Both the position numbers and the translations under genes were made by a program. DNA of 50,436 bases, taken from assembly GCA_045629045.1 (NCBI GenBank), contig JAZQQM010000053.1, positions 1 through 50,436 of the forward strand. The letters are read 5' to 3'. This stretch comes from JAILLW01 sp045629045 (GTDB lineage: Bacteria > Bacillota > Clostridia > Lachnospirales > Lachnospiraceae). The notes under the pieces are model-generated. The model was not told the DNA's origin. It did no database searches and was given only the letters and a program-made list of their open reading frames with translations. Shown here one piece after another: positions 1 through 7,839 of the stretch (positions are counted from its first letter, which is position 1; each line of letters begins with the position of its first letter).

Positions 1-21
1 GTGGTCTTGGATTACGGATAA
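1..21 (+). CDS. 3' end of an upstream reading frame, possibly dprA (partial)
   Basis: Bases 1-21 read Val-Val-Leu-Asp-Tyr-Gly-stop in the same frame as the repeat units. This is either the end of the upstream gene or of one more repeat unit. In related clostridia the gene before topA is usually dprA, whose C-terminal winged helix ends in a stretch of the type KGYIR(K/Q)VG. The repeat peptide (QGSYIRKVG...LDYG) resembles that, so the array may be tandem duplications of the last 21 codons of dprA. The identity is inference; only the frame and stop are seen. Confidence 0.35.
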   Translation: MVLDYG

Positions 22-366
22 ATGAGTCAACAAGGAAGTTATATCCGTAAAGTAGGCAGCGGAGTGGTCTTGGATTACGGATAAATGAGTCAACAAGGAA
101 GTTATATCCGTAAAGTAGGCACAGATAGCAGCTTAGATTACGGATAAATGAGTCAACAAGGAAGTTATATCCGTAAAGTAGGCGCAGATAGCAGCTTGGA
201 TTACGGATAAATGAGTCAACAAGGAAGTTATATCCGTAAAGTAGGCAGCGGAGTGGTCTTGGATTACGGATAAATGAGTCAACAAGGAAGTTATATCCGT
301 AAAGTAGGCGCGGATAGCAGCTTAGATTACGGATAAATGAGTCAACAAGGAAGCTAATATCCGTAA
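1..366 (+). repeat. Tandem 63-bp repeat array of stop-start mini-ORFs
   Basis: The motif ATTACGGATAAATGAG recurs at 11, 74, 137, 200, 263 and 326, exactly 63 bp apart. Each unit has a constant core and a 12-bp variable part of two kinds (AGCGGAGTGGTC, or GCAGATAGCAGC and close variants). In the frame that is in phase at base 1, every unit reads ATG, 19 more codons, TAA, with the next ATG directly after the stop (22-84, 85-147, 148-210, 211-273, 274-336). The peptide is MSQQGSYIRKVG, then SGVV, TDSS or ADSS, then LDYG. The sixth unit is frameshifted and stops after six codons. Each unit also carries a perfect 9-bp inverted repeat (TTACGGATA/TATCCGTAA, 21-nt loop). The array touches the window edge, so its full length is unknown. 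Confidence 0.93.
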
Positions 367-410
367 ACTGGTTTTCGAGGGAGGATCTGGCAGGAGGCAG
401 TTGCTCGGAT

Positions 411-446
411 TACGGATAATGAGAAACGGATAATGAGGATAATGAG
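411..446 (+). repeat. Short degenerate repeat ACGGATAATGAG
   Basis: The stretch reads TACGGATAATGAG, AAACGGATAATGAG, GATAATGAG in succession, followed by CAACAAG. It is built from the same words as the 63-bp units upstream (TTACGGATAA, ATGAG, CAACAAGGAAG) and looks like a decayed remnant of that array. Confidence 0.6.
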
Positions 447-468
447 CAACAAGATAAGTATATTTTTC

Positions 469-497
469 TTGACAGAATCACTTGAAATTATTAGAAT
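469..497 (+). promoter_or_regulatory. Sigma-A promoter of topA
   Basis: TTGACA (469-474), a 17-bp spacer and TAGAAT (492-497) form a near-consensus sigma-A promoter. The predicted start point, about 503-505, falls on the first base of the 38-bp repeat array, so the transcript leader would consist of that array. Confidence 0.75.
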
Positions 498-502
498 ACC
501 AA

Positions 503-614
503 AACATAGGGCTTAATCTGAGAATTAGGCATAGTTGAGTAACATAGGGCTTAATCTGAGAATTAGGCATAATTTAATAACATAGGGCTTAATCGGAGAA
601 TTTAGGCAAATCGG
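503..614 (+). repeat. Three 38-bp tandem repeats forming the topA leader
   Basis: AACATAGGGCTTAAT begins at 503, 541 and 579, a 38-bp period; the third copy has diverged (TCGGAG for TCTGAG, and one extra T). Each copy can form a small stem-loop, GCTTAAT with ATTAGGC around a CTGAGA loop, with one G-U pair. The array lies between the predicted start point and the topA ribosome site (GGAAG, about 619-623). Confidence 0.85.
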
Positions 615-629
615 TGAGAAGGAAGAAAT

Positions 630-2663
630 ATGGCAAAATATCTTGTTATTGTTGAGTCACCTGCCAAGGTGAATACAATTAAAAAGTTTTTGGGAAGCAA
701 CTACGAGGTTGTGGCAAGTCAGGGACATGTGCGTGATTTACCAAAGTCTCAGCTTGGAATTGACCCCGAAAATGGTTACGAACCTAAATATATTACAATA
801 AGAGGTAAAGGCGATTTGCTTGCCTCCCTCCGTAAGGAAGTTAAGAAGGCAGATGCTATTTATCTTGCAACCGACCCTGACCGTGAAGGAGAAGCAATAA
901 GCTGGCATCTTACCAAAGCCATTAATATGGAAGGTAAGAAGGTATATCGTATAACTTTTAACGAGATTACCAAAACAGCCGTTAAAGAGTCGTTAAAGAA
1001 CGCAAGAGCCATAGATATGAATCTGGTTGATGCGCAGCAGGCCCGCCGTGTACTTGACCGTGTAGTGGGATACAAGATTTCTCCTATTCTTTGGGCAAAG
1101 GTTAAAAGAGGATTGTCGGCAGGCCGTGTTCAGTCTGTTGCCCTTAGAATTATCTGTGACAGAGAAAATGAAATTAATTCTTTCGTTCCGGAGGAGTACT
1201 GGACTATTGATGCTTCTTTGAATGCCAAAGGCCAGAAGAACCCGGTTATTGCCAAGTATTACGGTGAGGGCGACAAGAAGGTTGAGATTACATCAAAGGC
1301 TCAGACCGACCAAATAGTTAAAGATATAAATAATAAAGATTTTAAAGTTGCAGAGGTTAAGCTTGGCGAACGTACCAAGAAATCACCTCTTCCCTTTACA
1401 ACATCTACACTTCAGCAGGAAGCTGCAAAGGCACTTAATTTCTCTACCTCAAAGACAATGAGAATAGCCCAGCAGTTGTATGAAGGCGTAGCTATAAAGG
1501 GGCACGGTACCGTTGGTATAATTACTTACCTTCGTACCGATTCTACCCGTATATCCGATGATGCCCAGAAAATGGCAACAGAATATATTAAGTCAAACTA
1601 CGGTGAGAAGTATTTAAGTATCAAATCCGGAAGTGCCAAGGATGATAAGAAAATTCAGGATGCTCATGAAGCTATTCGTCCCACTTATCTTGAACTTAAT
1701 CCTCTTGAAATTAAGGATTCGTTATCAAGAGACCAGTTAAGACTGTATCAGCTTATATTTAAACGTTTCCTGGCAAGTCAGATGTCAAATGCGCTTTATG
1801 AAACTACTTCCGTTAAGATTGATGCAGGTAAACACCGCTTTACGGTAGCTGCTTCAAAGGTTAAGTTTGACGGATTTATGAGTGTTTATACGGATGCGGA
1901 CGATAAGGACGAGGCTAATACACTTACTGCTTCCATTAAGAAGGATGATGTATTATCACTTAATAATCTTGATCCCAAGCAGCATTTTACACAGCCGTTA
2001 CCTCACTATACAGAAGCTTCCCTGGTTCATGCCCTGGAGGAACTCGGAATAGGACGCCCCAGTACTTATGCGCCTACAATTGCGGTTATTCTTAACAGGA
2101 GATATATCGCCAAGGAAGGCAAAAATATATATGTTACCGAAGTGGGTGAAGTTGTTAATGATATGATGAAGGATGCGTTCCCTGAAATCGTTGACGTTAA
2201 TTTTACCGCCAATATGGAACTTTTGCTTGACGGTGTTGAAGAAGGCAATGTTAAGTGGAAGACTATTATAGAAAATTTCTATCCTGATTTGGAAACTGCT
2301 GTTTCAAAGGCTGAAGCAGAACTTGCCGAAGTTGAGATTAAAGATGAATTATCAGATGAAATCTGCGAAGAATGCGGACGCCGGATGGTAATTAAGTACG
2401 GCGCACACGGTAAGTTTATTGCATGCCCCGGATTCCCGGAATGCCGTAACACGAAGCCCTTCTTCGAAAAGATAGACGTAGCGTGCCCTAAGTGCGGCAA
2501 AGATATAGTTGTTAAGCGCACAAGAAAGGGTAGAAGATATTACGGGTGTATCAATGCTGACTGTGATTATATGACATGGGCACGTCCAAAGAATACCGAG
2601 GATGCTGCCAAAATTATGGAAAAAGAGGCAAGAAACGAAAGTGCTGCTTCTTCCAAGAAATAA
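630..2663 (+). CDS. topA: DNA topoisomerase I
   Basis: Type IA topoisomerase (677 aa), which relaxes negative supercoils by passing DNA through a transient single-strand break. The N-terminus MAKYLVIVESPAK is the family Toprim start, and the DPDREGEA motif with its metal-binding acidic residues lies near residue 80. The active-site tyrosine region reads TYLRTDSTRIS around residue 300. The C-terminus carries two four-cysteine zinc ribbons (CEECGRRM...CPGFPEC and CPKCGKD...CINADC), usual for Firmicute TopA. The ATG at 630 follows GGAAG. It has its own promoter and a repeat-built leader, and sits directly before codY as in related clostridia. Confidence 0.97.
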   Translation: MAKYLVIVESPAKVNTIKKFLGSNYEVVASQGHVRDLPKSQLGIDPENGYEPKYITIRGKGDLLASLRKEVKKADAIYLATDPDREGEAISWHLTKAINMEGKKVYRITFNEITKTAVKESLKNARAIDMNLVDAQQARRVLDRVVGYKISPILWAKVKRGLSAGRVQSVALRIICDRENEINSFVPEEYWTIDASLNAKGQKNPVIAKYYGEGDKKVEITSKAQTDQIVKDINNKDFKVAEVKLGERTKKSPLPFTTSTLQQEAAKALNFSTSKTMRIAQQLYEGVAIKGHGTVGIITYLRTDSTRISDDAQKMATEYIKSNYGEKYLSIKSGSAKDDKKIQDAHEAIRPTYLELNPLEIKDSLSRDQLRLYQLIFKRFLASQMSNALYETTSVKIDAGKHRFTVAASKVKFDGFMSVYTDADDKDEANTLTASIKKDDVLSLNNLDPKQHFTQPLPHYTEASLVHALEELGIGRPSTYAPTIAVILNRRYIAKEGKNIYVTEVGEVVNDMMKDAFPEIVDVNFTANMELLLDGVEEGNVKWKTIIENFYPDLETAVSKAEAELAEVEIKDELSDEICEECGRRMVIKYGAHGKFIACPGFPECRNTKPFFEKIDVACPKCGKDIVVKRTRKGRRYYGCINADCDYMTWARPKNTEDAAKIMEKEARNESAASSKK

Positions 2664-2779
2664 ATTGTATGCCGAGTGCTTTAGAATAGAGTTCATGGTA
2701 TATAATTTTTAAATAGTTTGTGAATTTTTGGTTTTAAGTATAAAATAACGCACGTTTCTGAGAATTGTGCGACAATTTG

Positions 2780-2808
2780 TTGAAAAGTAAAAAAATGTAT
2801 GATATAAT
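2780..2808 (+). promoter_or_regulatory. Sigma-A promoter of codY
   Basis: TTGAAA (2780-2785), a 17-bp spacer and TATAAT (2803-2808). The expected start point is about 2814-2816, which would leave a leader of roughly 37 nt before the codY ATG. Confidence 0.75.
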
Positions 2809-2845
2809 ACCTCCATGGTGTCGTCCTTTGGACACAAATGGAGGT
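2809..2845 (+). promoter_or_regulatory. codY leader inverted repeat covering the ribosome site
   Basis: ACCTCCAT (2809-2816) is perfectly complementary to ATGGAGGT (2838-2845), and inside it GTGTC (2818-2822) pairs with GACAC (2831-2835) around an 8-nt loop. The 3' arm contains the codY Shine-Dalgarno sequence. The 5' arm straddles the predicted start point, so a transcript begun at the local promoter would lack most of it, while read-through RNA from topA would carry the whole masking hairpin. Confidence 0.6.
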
Positions 2846-2851
2846 AATTTT

Positions 2852-3637
2852 ATGAGCAGCGTACAATTGCTGGACAAGACAAGAAAGATTGGGAAACTCC
2901 TTCATAATAACAATTCAAGCAAAGTCGTTTTTAACGATATTTGCAGTGTTTTGTGTGAAATTCTGGATTCCAATGTTCTTGTGATTTCGAAAAAAGGAAA
3001 AGTTCTTGGTATTGGGGATGCCAACGGAGTTGATTCAATAACGGAGTTAATTGTCGATCATATCGGTGGATTCATTGACGGAATGCTCAATGAAAGATTA
3101 CTTGCTGTCCTTTCGACAAAGGAAAACGTTAACTTGGAGACTCTCGGTTTTAATGAGCGGGATGTCAATAAGTTTCAGGCAATCATTACCCCTATTGAAA
3201 TAGCAGGCGAAAGACTCGGCACATTATTTATTTACAAGTGTGAGAACTCATACGAGATTGATGATATTATTTTGTGCGAGTACGGTACTACTGTAGTAGG
3301 TCTTGAGATGCTTCGTGCCGTAAACGAGGAAAATGCTGAAGAATCACGTAAGTTAGCAGTCATTCAGTCAGCTATCAACACCCTGTCATTTTCGGAGATG
3401 GAAGCCGTTATTCATATATTTGATGAATTAAATGGCATGGAGGGTATATTGGTTGCGTCCAAAATAGCCGATAGAGTAGGTATAACCAGATCGGTTATTG
3501 TTAATGCACTTCGTAAATTCGAGTCGGCCGGTGTCATTGAATCGAGGTCTTCCGGAATGAAGGGAACCTATATTAAGGTGCTGAATGACATGGTATTTGA
3601 CGAGATTAAGAAGTTAAAGGAAGAAAACGCTAAATAA
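2852..3637 (+). CDS. codY: GTP-sensing pleiotropic repressor CodY
   Basis: Global regulator of about 261 aa that senses GTP and branched-chain amino acids and represses nutrient-limitation genes. The N-terminus (MSSVQLLDKTRKIGKLL) begins the GAF effector domain, and the C-terminus has the CodY winged-helix signature (ASKIADRVGITRSVIVNALR). The start is set at the ATG at 2852, seven bases after GGAGGT; the frame is open 29 codons further upstream, but that stretch runs through the promoter and has no ribosome site. A perfect CodY box occurs at 29203-29217 in this window, before cheB. A strong terminator follows the gene. Confidence 0.96.
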   Translation: MSSVQLLDKTRKIGKLLHNNNSSKVVFNDICSVLCEILDSNVLVISKKGKVLGIGDANGVDSITELIVDHIGGFIDGMLNERLLAVLSTKENVNLETLGFNERDVNKFQAIITPIEIAGERLGTLFIYKCENSYEIDDIILCEYGTTVVGLEMLRAVNEENAEESRKLAVIQSAINTLSFSEMEAVIHIFDELNGMEGILVASKIADRVGITRSVIVNALRKFESAGVIESRSSGMKGTYIKVLNDMVFDEIKKLKEENAK

Positions 3638-3664
3638 CCAACAACAAAGGACTAACATGGTAAT

Positions 3665-3702
3665 AAAGGGATTTATGCAATAAACCGCATAAATCCCTTT
3701 TT
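3665..3702 (+). terminator. Rho-independent terminator after codY
   Basis: A perfect 14-bp stem (AAAGGGATTTATGC with GCATAAATCCCTTT) closes an 8-nt loop and is followed by further Ts. It separates codY from the flagellar operon. Confidence 0.9.
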
Positions 3703-3730
3703 AGTTGCAATGGAAGTACCAAAGTACCAA

Positions 3731-3950
3731 ACTACAATATCTTGTGGTTATGTAATCCAATTACCGCATACTTATGCCATGAAAAATCGGCATTTTATGG
3801 CAAAAGACACCCCAATATGTAGTATTATGTCAACATTACATTCCACAATATAAGGTGGTTTTTGGCGAAAAAAACCTTGAGTTTTTCACAAGATTATCTA
3901 TAATTAAATAGGGTGGGTGTATTGTGCCCTGAATACCACATATTGTAGTT
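3731..3950 (+). promoter_or_regulatory. Upstream regulatory region of the flagellar operon with CAATAT palindromes
   Basis: No gene is seen between 3703 and 3996. Four related motifs share a CAATAT core: ACTACAATATCTTGTGGT (3731-3748), CCCCAATATGTAGT (3811-3823), CCACAATATAAGGTGG (3843-3858) and, on the other strand, ACCACATATTGTAGT (3935-3949). The first is 14/18 self-complementary. The second and third are 33 bp apart, about three helical turns, and the third ends just before the -35 box. They resemble the NrdR-box pattern (core CWATATnTWG) but may belong to another regulator. An imperfect inverted repeat (TGCCATgAAAA/TTTTATGGCA, 3775-3802) lies between them. Confidence 0.55.
3877..3904 (+). 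promoter_or_regulatory. Likely sigma-A promoter of the fla operon
   Basis: TTGAGT (3877-3882), a 16-bp spacer and TATAAT (3899-3904). It is the only good promoter found between the codY terminator and flgB, and would give a leader of about 85 nt. Confidence 0.6.
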
Positions 3951-3996
3951 GGTGATGGTATTCGGTATATCTTTTGCCCACAGAAAGAGAGTGTAT

Positions 3997-4386
3997 ATGA
4001 TTAATACCAGCGTATTTGATTATGTTAATGTCCTGGGTAAAACAGCGGATGCTGCATGGCAGAGGAATAATGTAATTGCTAATAATATGGCGAATGTTAA
4101 TACTCCCGGCTATAAAAGACAGGATATAAATTTTGAGGCTCAGCTTAGACAGGCCCTGGGTAATTCAAGATATGAATCGGTTGATTCAAAGGTTGCGCAT
4201 CTTAAGGGTGCCAAGCTTACTCCGAGAGTTTATGAGGATGCTTCGAATTTCTCCTACAGACTTGACGGAAATAACGTGGATATAGATACGGAAAGCGTAG
4301 AACTTGCGTCAAACCAGATTAAGTATAACGGACTAATTGCCGGAGTTAATCAGGAGTTTTCGAATCTTAAACTCGTTCTTAAGTAA
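3997..4386 (+). CDS. flgB: Flagellar basal-body rod protein FlgB
   Basis: Proximal rod subunit (129 aa), exported by the flagellar type III system and assembled on the MS ring. The flg_bb_rod signature (NNVIANNMANVNTPGYKR) lies near residue 30, and the C-terminus ends in the helical stretch typical of axial proteins. I place the start at ATG 3997 (MINTSVFDYVN) after GAAAGAGAG; the frame extends upstream to 3949, but those extra residues match nothing in FlgB. It is the first gene of the motility operon, 11 bp before flgC. Confidence 0.95.
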   Translation: MINTSVFDYVNVLGKTADAAWQRNNVIANNMANVNTPGYKRQDINFEAQLRQALGNSRYESVDSKVAHLKGAKLTPRVYEDASNFSYRLDGNNVDIDTESVELASNQIKYNGLIAGVNQEFSNLKLVLK

Positions 4387-4397
4387 GGAGGTAGCGT

Positions 4398-4844
4398 ATG
4401 AGTATATTTAATTCTTTTAATATAAATGCTTCAGCTATGACTGCCGAGAGATATCGAATGGATGTTATAGCGGAGAATGTTGCCAATGTTAACACAACAC
4501 GTACAGCTGACGGTACTCCCTATAAGCGTAAGATTGTTACTTTCCAGGAGAAGAACGCAACTCCTGCACAGTTTAGTTCCTTCCTTGGACGTGCTACGGA
4601 ACAGTTCGCAGGACAGGGAGTTAGGGTATCAAAGGTTACCGAAGATGATTACACACAGATGAAACAGGTGTATGATCCTTCACATCCCGATGCTGATGAA
4701 AACGGATATGTTTATTATCCTAATGTAAATATTGTAACTGAAATGACGAATCTTATTGATGCATCACGTTCTTACGAAGCCAATGCAACTGCGTTTAATA
4801 CCAGTAAAAGCATTGCTATTAAAGGCTTAGAGATGGGACAGTAA
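4398..4844 (+). CDS. flgC: Flagellar basal-body rod protein FlgC
   Basis: Rod subunit (148 aa). The N-terminal rod signature is MSIFNSFNINASAMTAERYR followed by VIAENVANVNTTR, and the C-terminal FlgC motif reads NIVTEMTNLIDASRSYEANA. The start is unambiguous: AAGGAGG lies 7 bp before the ATG. Order flgB-flgC-fliE-fliF is the conserved head of the fla/che operon. Confidence 0.96.
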   Translation: MSIFNSFNINASAMTAERYRMDVIAENVANVNTTRTADGTPYKRKIVTFQEKNATPAQFSSFLGRATEQFAGQGVRVSKVTEDDYTQMKQVYDPSHPDADENGYVYYPNVNIVTEMTNLIDASRSYEANATAFNTSKSIAIKGLEMGQ

Positions 4845-4870
4845 GGAATACTTTAGATAAGGAGTACTAA

Positions 4871-5191
4871 ATGGATATTTCAAGTTTTTACAATATATCT
4901 TCCAACGCCATACGTAATGCCGCCGAGAATTCTTCGGTAGCCCAAAACGCGTCGGCTTCTACAGGAGAGTTCAAGACGCTTTTTGATCAAGCAATTGATA
5001 ATTTGAATACGACGAACTCATATCTTTCGGACGCTGAGAATGAAGAATTAAGATGGGCACTTGGCGAAACCGATAACACGCACGAGTTGTCAATAGCCCT
5101 GCAAAAAGCTTCGACATCATTGCAGTACACGGTTGCAATTCGCGACAAGGTACTTGAAGCGTACAAAGAAATAATGCAGATGCAAATTTAA
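4871..5191 (+). CDS. fliE: Flagellar hook-basal body complex protein FliE
   Basis: Adapter (106 aa) joining the MS ring to the rod and needed early for export. It shows the small FliE layout: a variable Ser/Ala/Asn-rich N-terminus, then a C-terminal helix pair with the family pattern ELSIALQKASTSLQYTVAIRDKVLEAYKEIMQM. AAGGAG precedes the ATG. It lies between flgC and fliF, as expected. Confidence 0.93.
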   Translation: MDISSFYNISSNAIRNAAENSSVAQNASASTGEFKTLFDQAIDNLNTTNSYLSDAENEELRWALGETDNTHELSIALQKASTSLQYTVAIRDKVLEAYKEIMQMQI

Positions 5192-5215
5192 AAATAATTA
5201 ACTAGGAGCACTTCC

Positions 5216-6817
5216 ATGCCTGAGAAATTAAAGGAACTTTTGCAGAAGGTTCTTGACTGGTGGAACAGATTCACAACTAAACAAAAGACATATATCATAG
5301 CAGCGGCCGCCGGTGTTATTTTAGCCCTTGCAATTGTAATTACCATAATCTCGCAACCACAGTACGTGGCACTTATAAATTGCGAAACCACCAAGGAGGC
5401 TTCGGAGGTTTCCGAGTTGCTTGAGGGCGAAGGCCTGGATTATCAGGTTTCGGATGACGGATATCAGATTAAGATTAACAAGAATCAGCAGTCTGAGGCT
5501 AACCTTCTTTTGGGCGCCAACGATATTCAGTCAAGTGCATATACGATTGATAATGTAACTGACGGAGGATTCTCCACAACTGAGTCCGATAAGCAAAAAC
5601 GTTATGAAGTATATCTTGAAACCAGATTATCCGAAGATATTATCGGAAAGTTTAATTTCGTTAAGTCTGCGGTAGTTGATTTGTATATTCCGGATAACGA
5701 CGGAACACTTATTTCAAAGGATGAAGAATCTTCGGCATGGGTACTTATTGACCTTGACGGAGGTGAGATTAACCCCGACCAGGCAGCAGGTCTTGCACAT
5801 GCGGTAGCGGTTGCAATCGGAAATAAAACCGACCAGAATGTGGTAATTATGGACACCGAAGGAAATACACTTTTCTCCGGCGCCGATAATTATACGGTAT
5901 CGGGAACTGCAACAAGTCAGCTTTCTGTTAAGTCTCAGTTCGAAAATGTAATCAAATCGGAGGTTCGTCAGGTTGTTCTGGGAACAGGCGAATTTGACAA
6001 AGTTGAAGTTGCCGTTAATCTCGATGTTGACTTTAGTACATATTCCGAAACCGACCATCATTACTATGTTGACGACGGTCAGTCACAGGGATATTTAAGT
6101 AATGAACGTAGTTACACTTCCGAGTCTACCAACGGAAACGAAGATGTTCCGGGAACGGATTCGAACGGTGATACCGAATATGTATGGCAGGATAATCAGT
6201 CATCAAGCTCTACCGTAGAAGAAAAAGAAAAGAATTATCTTCCTTCCGAGAAGATTACGGATAAGTCTACGCCGGCAGGAGCAATTAACTATGGCAGTTC
6301 TTCCATATCTTTGGCTATTACGGATATTAACGTAGTAAGAGAAGAGGATATTGAAACTCAGGGACTTCTGGACGGAATTACATGGGAAGAATATAAACTT
6401 GCCAACAGTGCAAGAGAAATGATGGAAATTGACGACAGCATTTATGACATGGTTGCCAAGGCAACAGGTTTTGATGCCAACAATATTTCCATCGTGGGTT
6501 ACAAGGAACCTATGTTCATTGATAAGGAAGGTCTTGGAATTACCCTTACCGATGCAATGACCATAATTCTTATAGTGGTAATATTGGGATTGCTCTTATT
6601 CGTAGTATTAAGAAGCATGAAGACCGAGAAGGAACCGGAAGAACCGGAAGAACTTACTGTGGAAACATTATTACAGTCAACGCCTGAATCTGATCTTGAA
6701 GATATCTCTACCGAGAATGTTTCCGAGACCAGACGTCTGGTTGAAAAATTTGTTGAAGAGAATCCTGAGGCAGCTGCGAGTCTACTTCGTAACTGGCTTG
6801 GCGATGATTGGGGTTAA
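5216..6817 (+). CDS. fliF: Flagellar MS-ring protein FliF
   Basis: Membrane ring subunit (533 aa) that is the platform for motor and export apparatus. One membrane segment lies at about residues 26-46 and a second at about 448-466, bracketing the large extracellular YscJ/FliF region with its acidic, low-complexity loop near residues 290-350. The cytoplasmic C-terminus (LVEKFVEENPEAAASLLRNW) is the conserved FliG-binding tail. Length is normal for the family. It nearly abuts fliG. Confidence 0.97.
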   Translation: MPEKLKELLQKVLDWWNRFTTKQKTYIIAAAAGVILALAIVITIISQPQYVALINCETTKEASEVSELLEGEGLDYQVSDDGYQIKINKNQQSEANLLLGANDIQSSAYTIDNVTDGGFSTTESDKQKRYEVYLETRLSEDIIGKFNFVKSAVVDLYIPDNDGTLISKDEESSAWVLIDLDGGEINPDQAAGLAHAVAVAIGNKTDQNVVIMDTEGNTLFSGADNYTVSGTATSQLSVKSQFENVIKSEVRQVVLGTGEFDKVEVAVNLDVDFSTYSETDHHYYVDDGQSQGYLSNERSYTSESTNGNEDVPGTDSNGDTEYVWQDNQSSSSTVEEKEKNYLPSEKITDKSTPAGAINYGSSSISLAITDINVVREEDIETQGLLDGITWEEYKLANSAREMMEIDDSIYDMVAKATGFDANNISIVGYKEPMFIDKEGLGITLTDAMTIILIVVILGLLLFVVLRSMKTEKEPEEPEELTVETLLQSTPESDLEDISTENVSETRRLVEKFVEENPEAAASLLRNWLGDDWG

Positions 6818-6822
6818 GCATT

Positions 6823-7839
6823 ATGGCCAGAATGATAGATGAATCACTCACAGGAATCCAAAAAGCAGCGGTTTTGTTAATCTCCCTGGGACCGGAAAAA
6901 TCAGCGCTCATATTTAAGCATCTTAAGGAAGAAGAAATAGAAGAACTTACTCTTGAAATTGCCAACACGAGATCTGTAACACCGGCGATTAAGGAAGAGG
7001 TTATCGAAGAATTCTACAGAGTATGTCTTGCACAGCAGTATATTGCCGAAGGTGGTATTAACTACGCAAGAGAATTGCTTGAGAAATCATTCGGTAATGA
7101 TAAGGCAGTGGATGTTATCAGTAAGCTTACTGCATCATTGCAGGTTAAACCCTTTGAATTCGTTCGTAAAACAGATGCATCCCAGTTGTTTAACTTTATT
7201 CAGGATGAGCATCCACAGACAATTGCCCTTATTCTTTCATACCTGCCCGCGTCTCAGGCAGCGCAGATTGTATCCGCACTTCCGCCTGACAGACAGGCAG
7301 ATGTTGCAAAGCGTATAGCTGTTATGGACAGAACATCACCGGATGTTATTAAGGAAGTTGAAAAAGTGCTTGAATCAAAGCTTGCATCGTTGGTCAACCA
7401 GGATTACACAATTATCGGCGGCGTAGATGCAGTAGTAGAAATCTTAAATACAGTAGACCGTGGTACGGAAAAACATATCATGGAAACTCTCGAAATCGAA
7501 GAGCCGGAATTGGCAGACGAAATCAGAAAGAAGATGTTCGTATTCGAAGATATCCTGCTGCTTGATGACAGAGCTATCCAGAGAGTACTTCGTGATGTTG
7601 ATAATAATGACCTTGCCACAGCACTTAAGGGTGCCAATGAGCAGGTACAGAATGCAATATTCAATAACCTGTCTAAGCGACTTGCTACCATGATTAAGGA
7701 AGATATGGAATTCATGGGACCTGTTCGTATGAAGGACGTTGAAGAAGCACAGCAGAAGATAGTATCGGTAATTCGTAAGCTTGAAGATTCTGGCGAAATT
7801 GTTATCTCCAGAGGCGGAGGTGACGAGATAATTGTCTAA
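6823..7839 (+). CDS. fliG: Flagellar motor switch protein FliG
   Basis: C-ring subunit (338 aa) that transmits torque from the stator. It has the N-terminal FliF-binding domain (LTGIQKAAVLLISLGPE), the middle EHPQTIALILSYL motif for FliM contact, and the C-terminal torque domain with charged residues (FVFEDILLLDDRAIQRVLRD). Start set at ATG 6823; a TTG five codons upstream is in frame but less like known FliG N-termini. It begins 5 bp after the fliF stop and overlaps fliH by 8 bp, suggesting translational coupling. Confidence 0.96.
   Translation: MARMIDESLTGIQKAAVLLISLGPEKSALIFKHLKEEEIEELTLEIANTRSVTPAIKEEVIEEFYRVCLAQQYIAEGGINYARELLEKSFGNDKAVDVISKLTASLQVKPFEFVRKTDASQLFNFIQDEHPQTIALILSYLPASQAAQIVSALPPDRQADVAKRIAVMDRTSPDVIKEVEKVLESKLASLVNQDYTIIGGVDAVVEILNTVDRGTEKHIMETLEIEEPELADEIRKKMFVFEDILLLDDRAIQRVLRDVDNNDLATALKGANEQVQNAIFNNLSKRLATMIKEDMEFMGPVRMKDVEEAQQKIVSVIRKLEDSGEIVISRGGGDEIIV

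Noticed and set aside
1..366. CRISPR array
   Set aside because: The unit-to-unit conserved part is 51 bp and the variable part only 12 bp in two recurring versions. There are no unique spacers and no cas genes, and the units are in-frame 63-mers.
1..366. Open reading frame on the minus strand through the repeats
   Set aside because: One minus-strand frame is free of stops through the array, but it has no ATG start or ribosome site in view. The plus-strand ATG/TAA phasing is much more regular.
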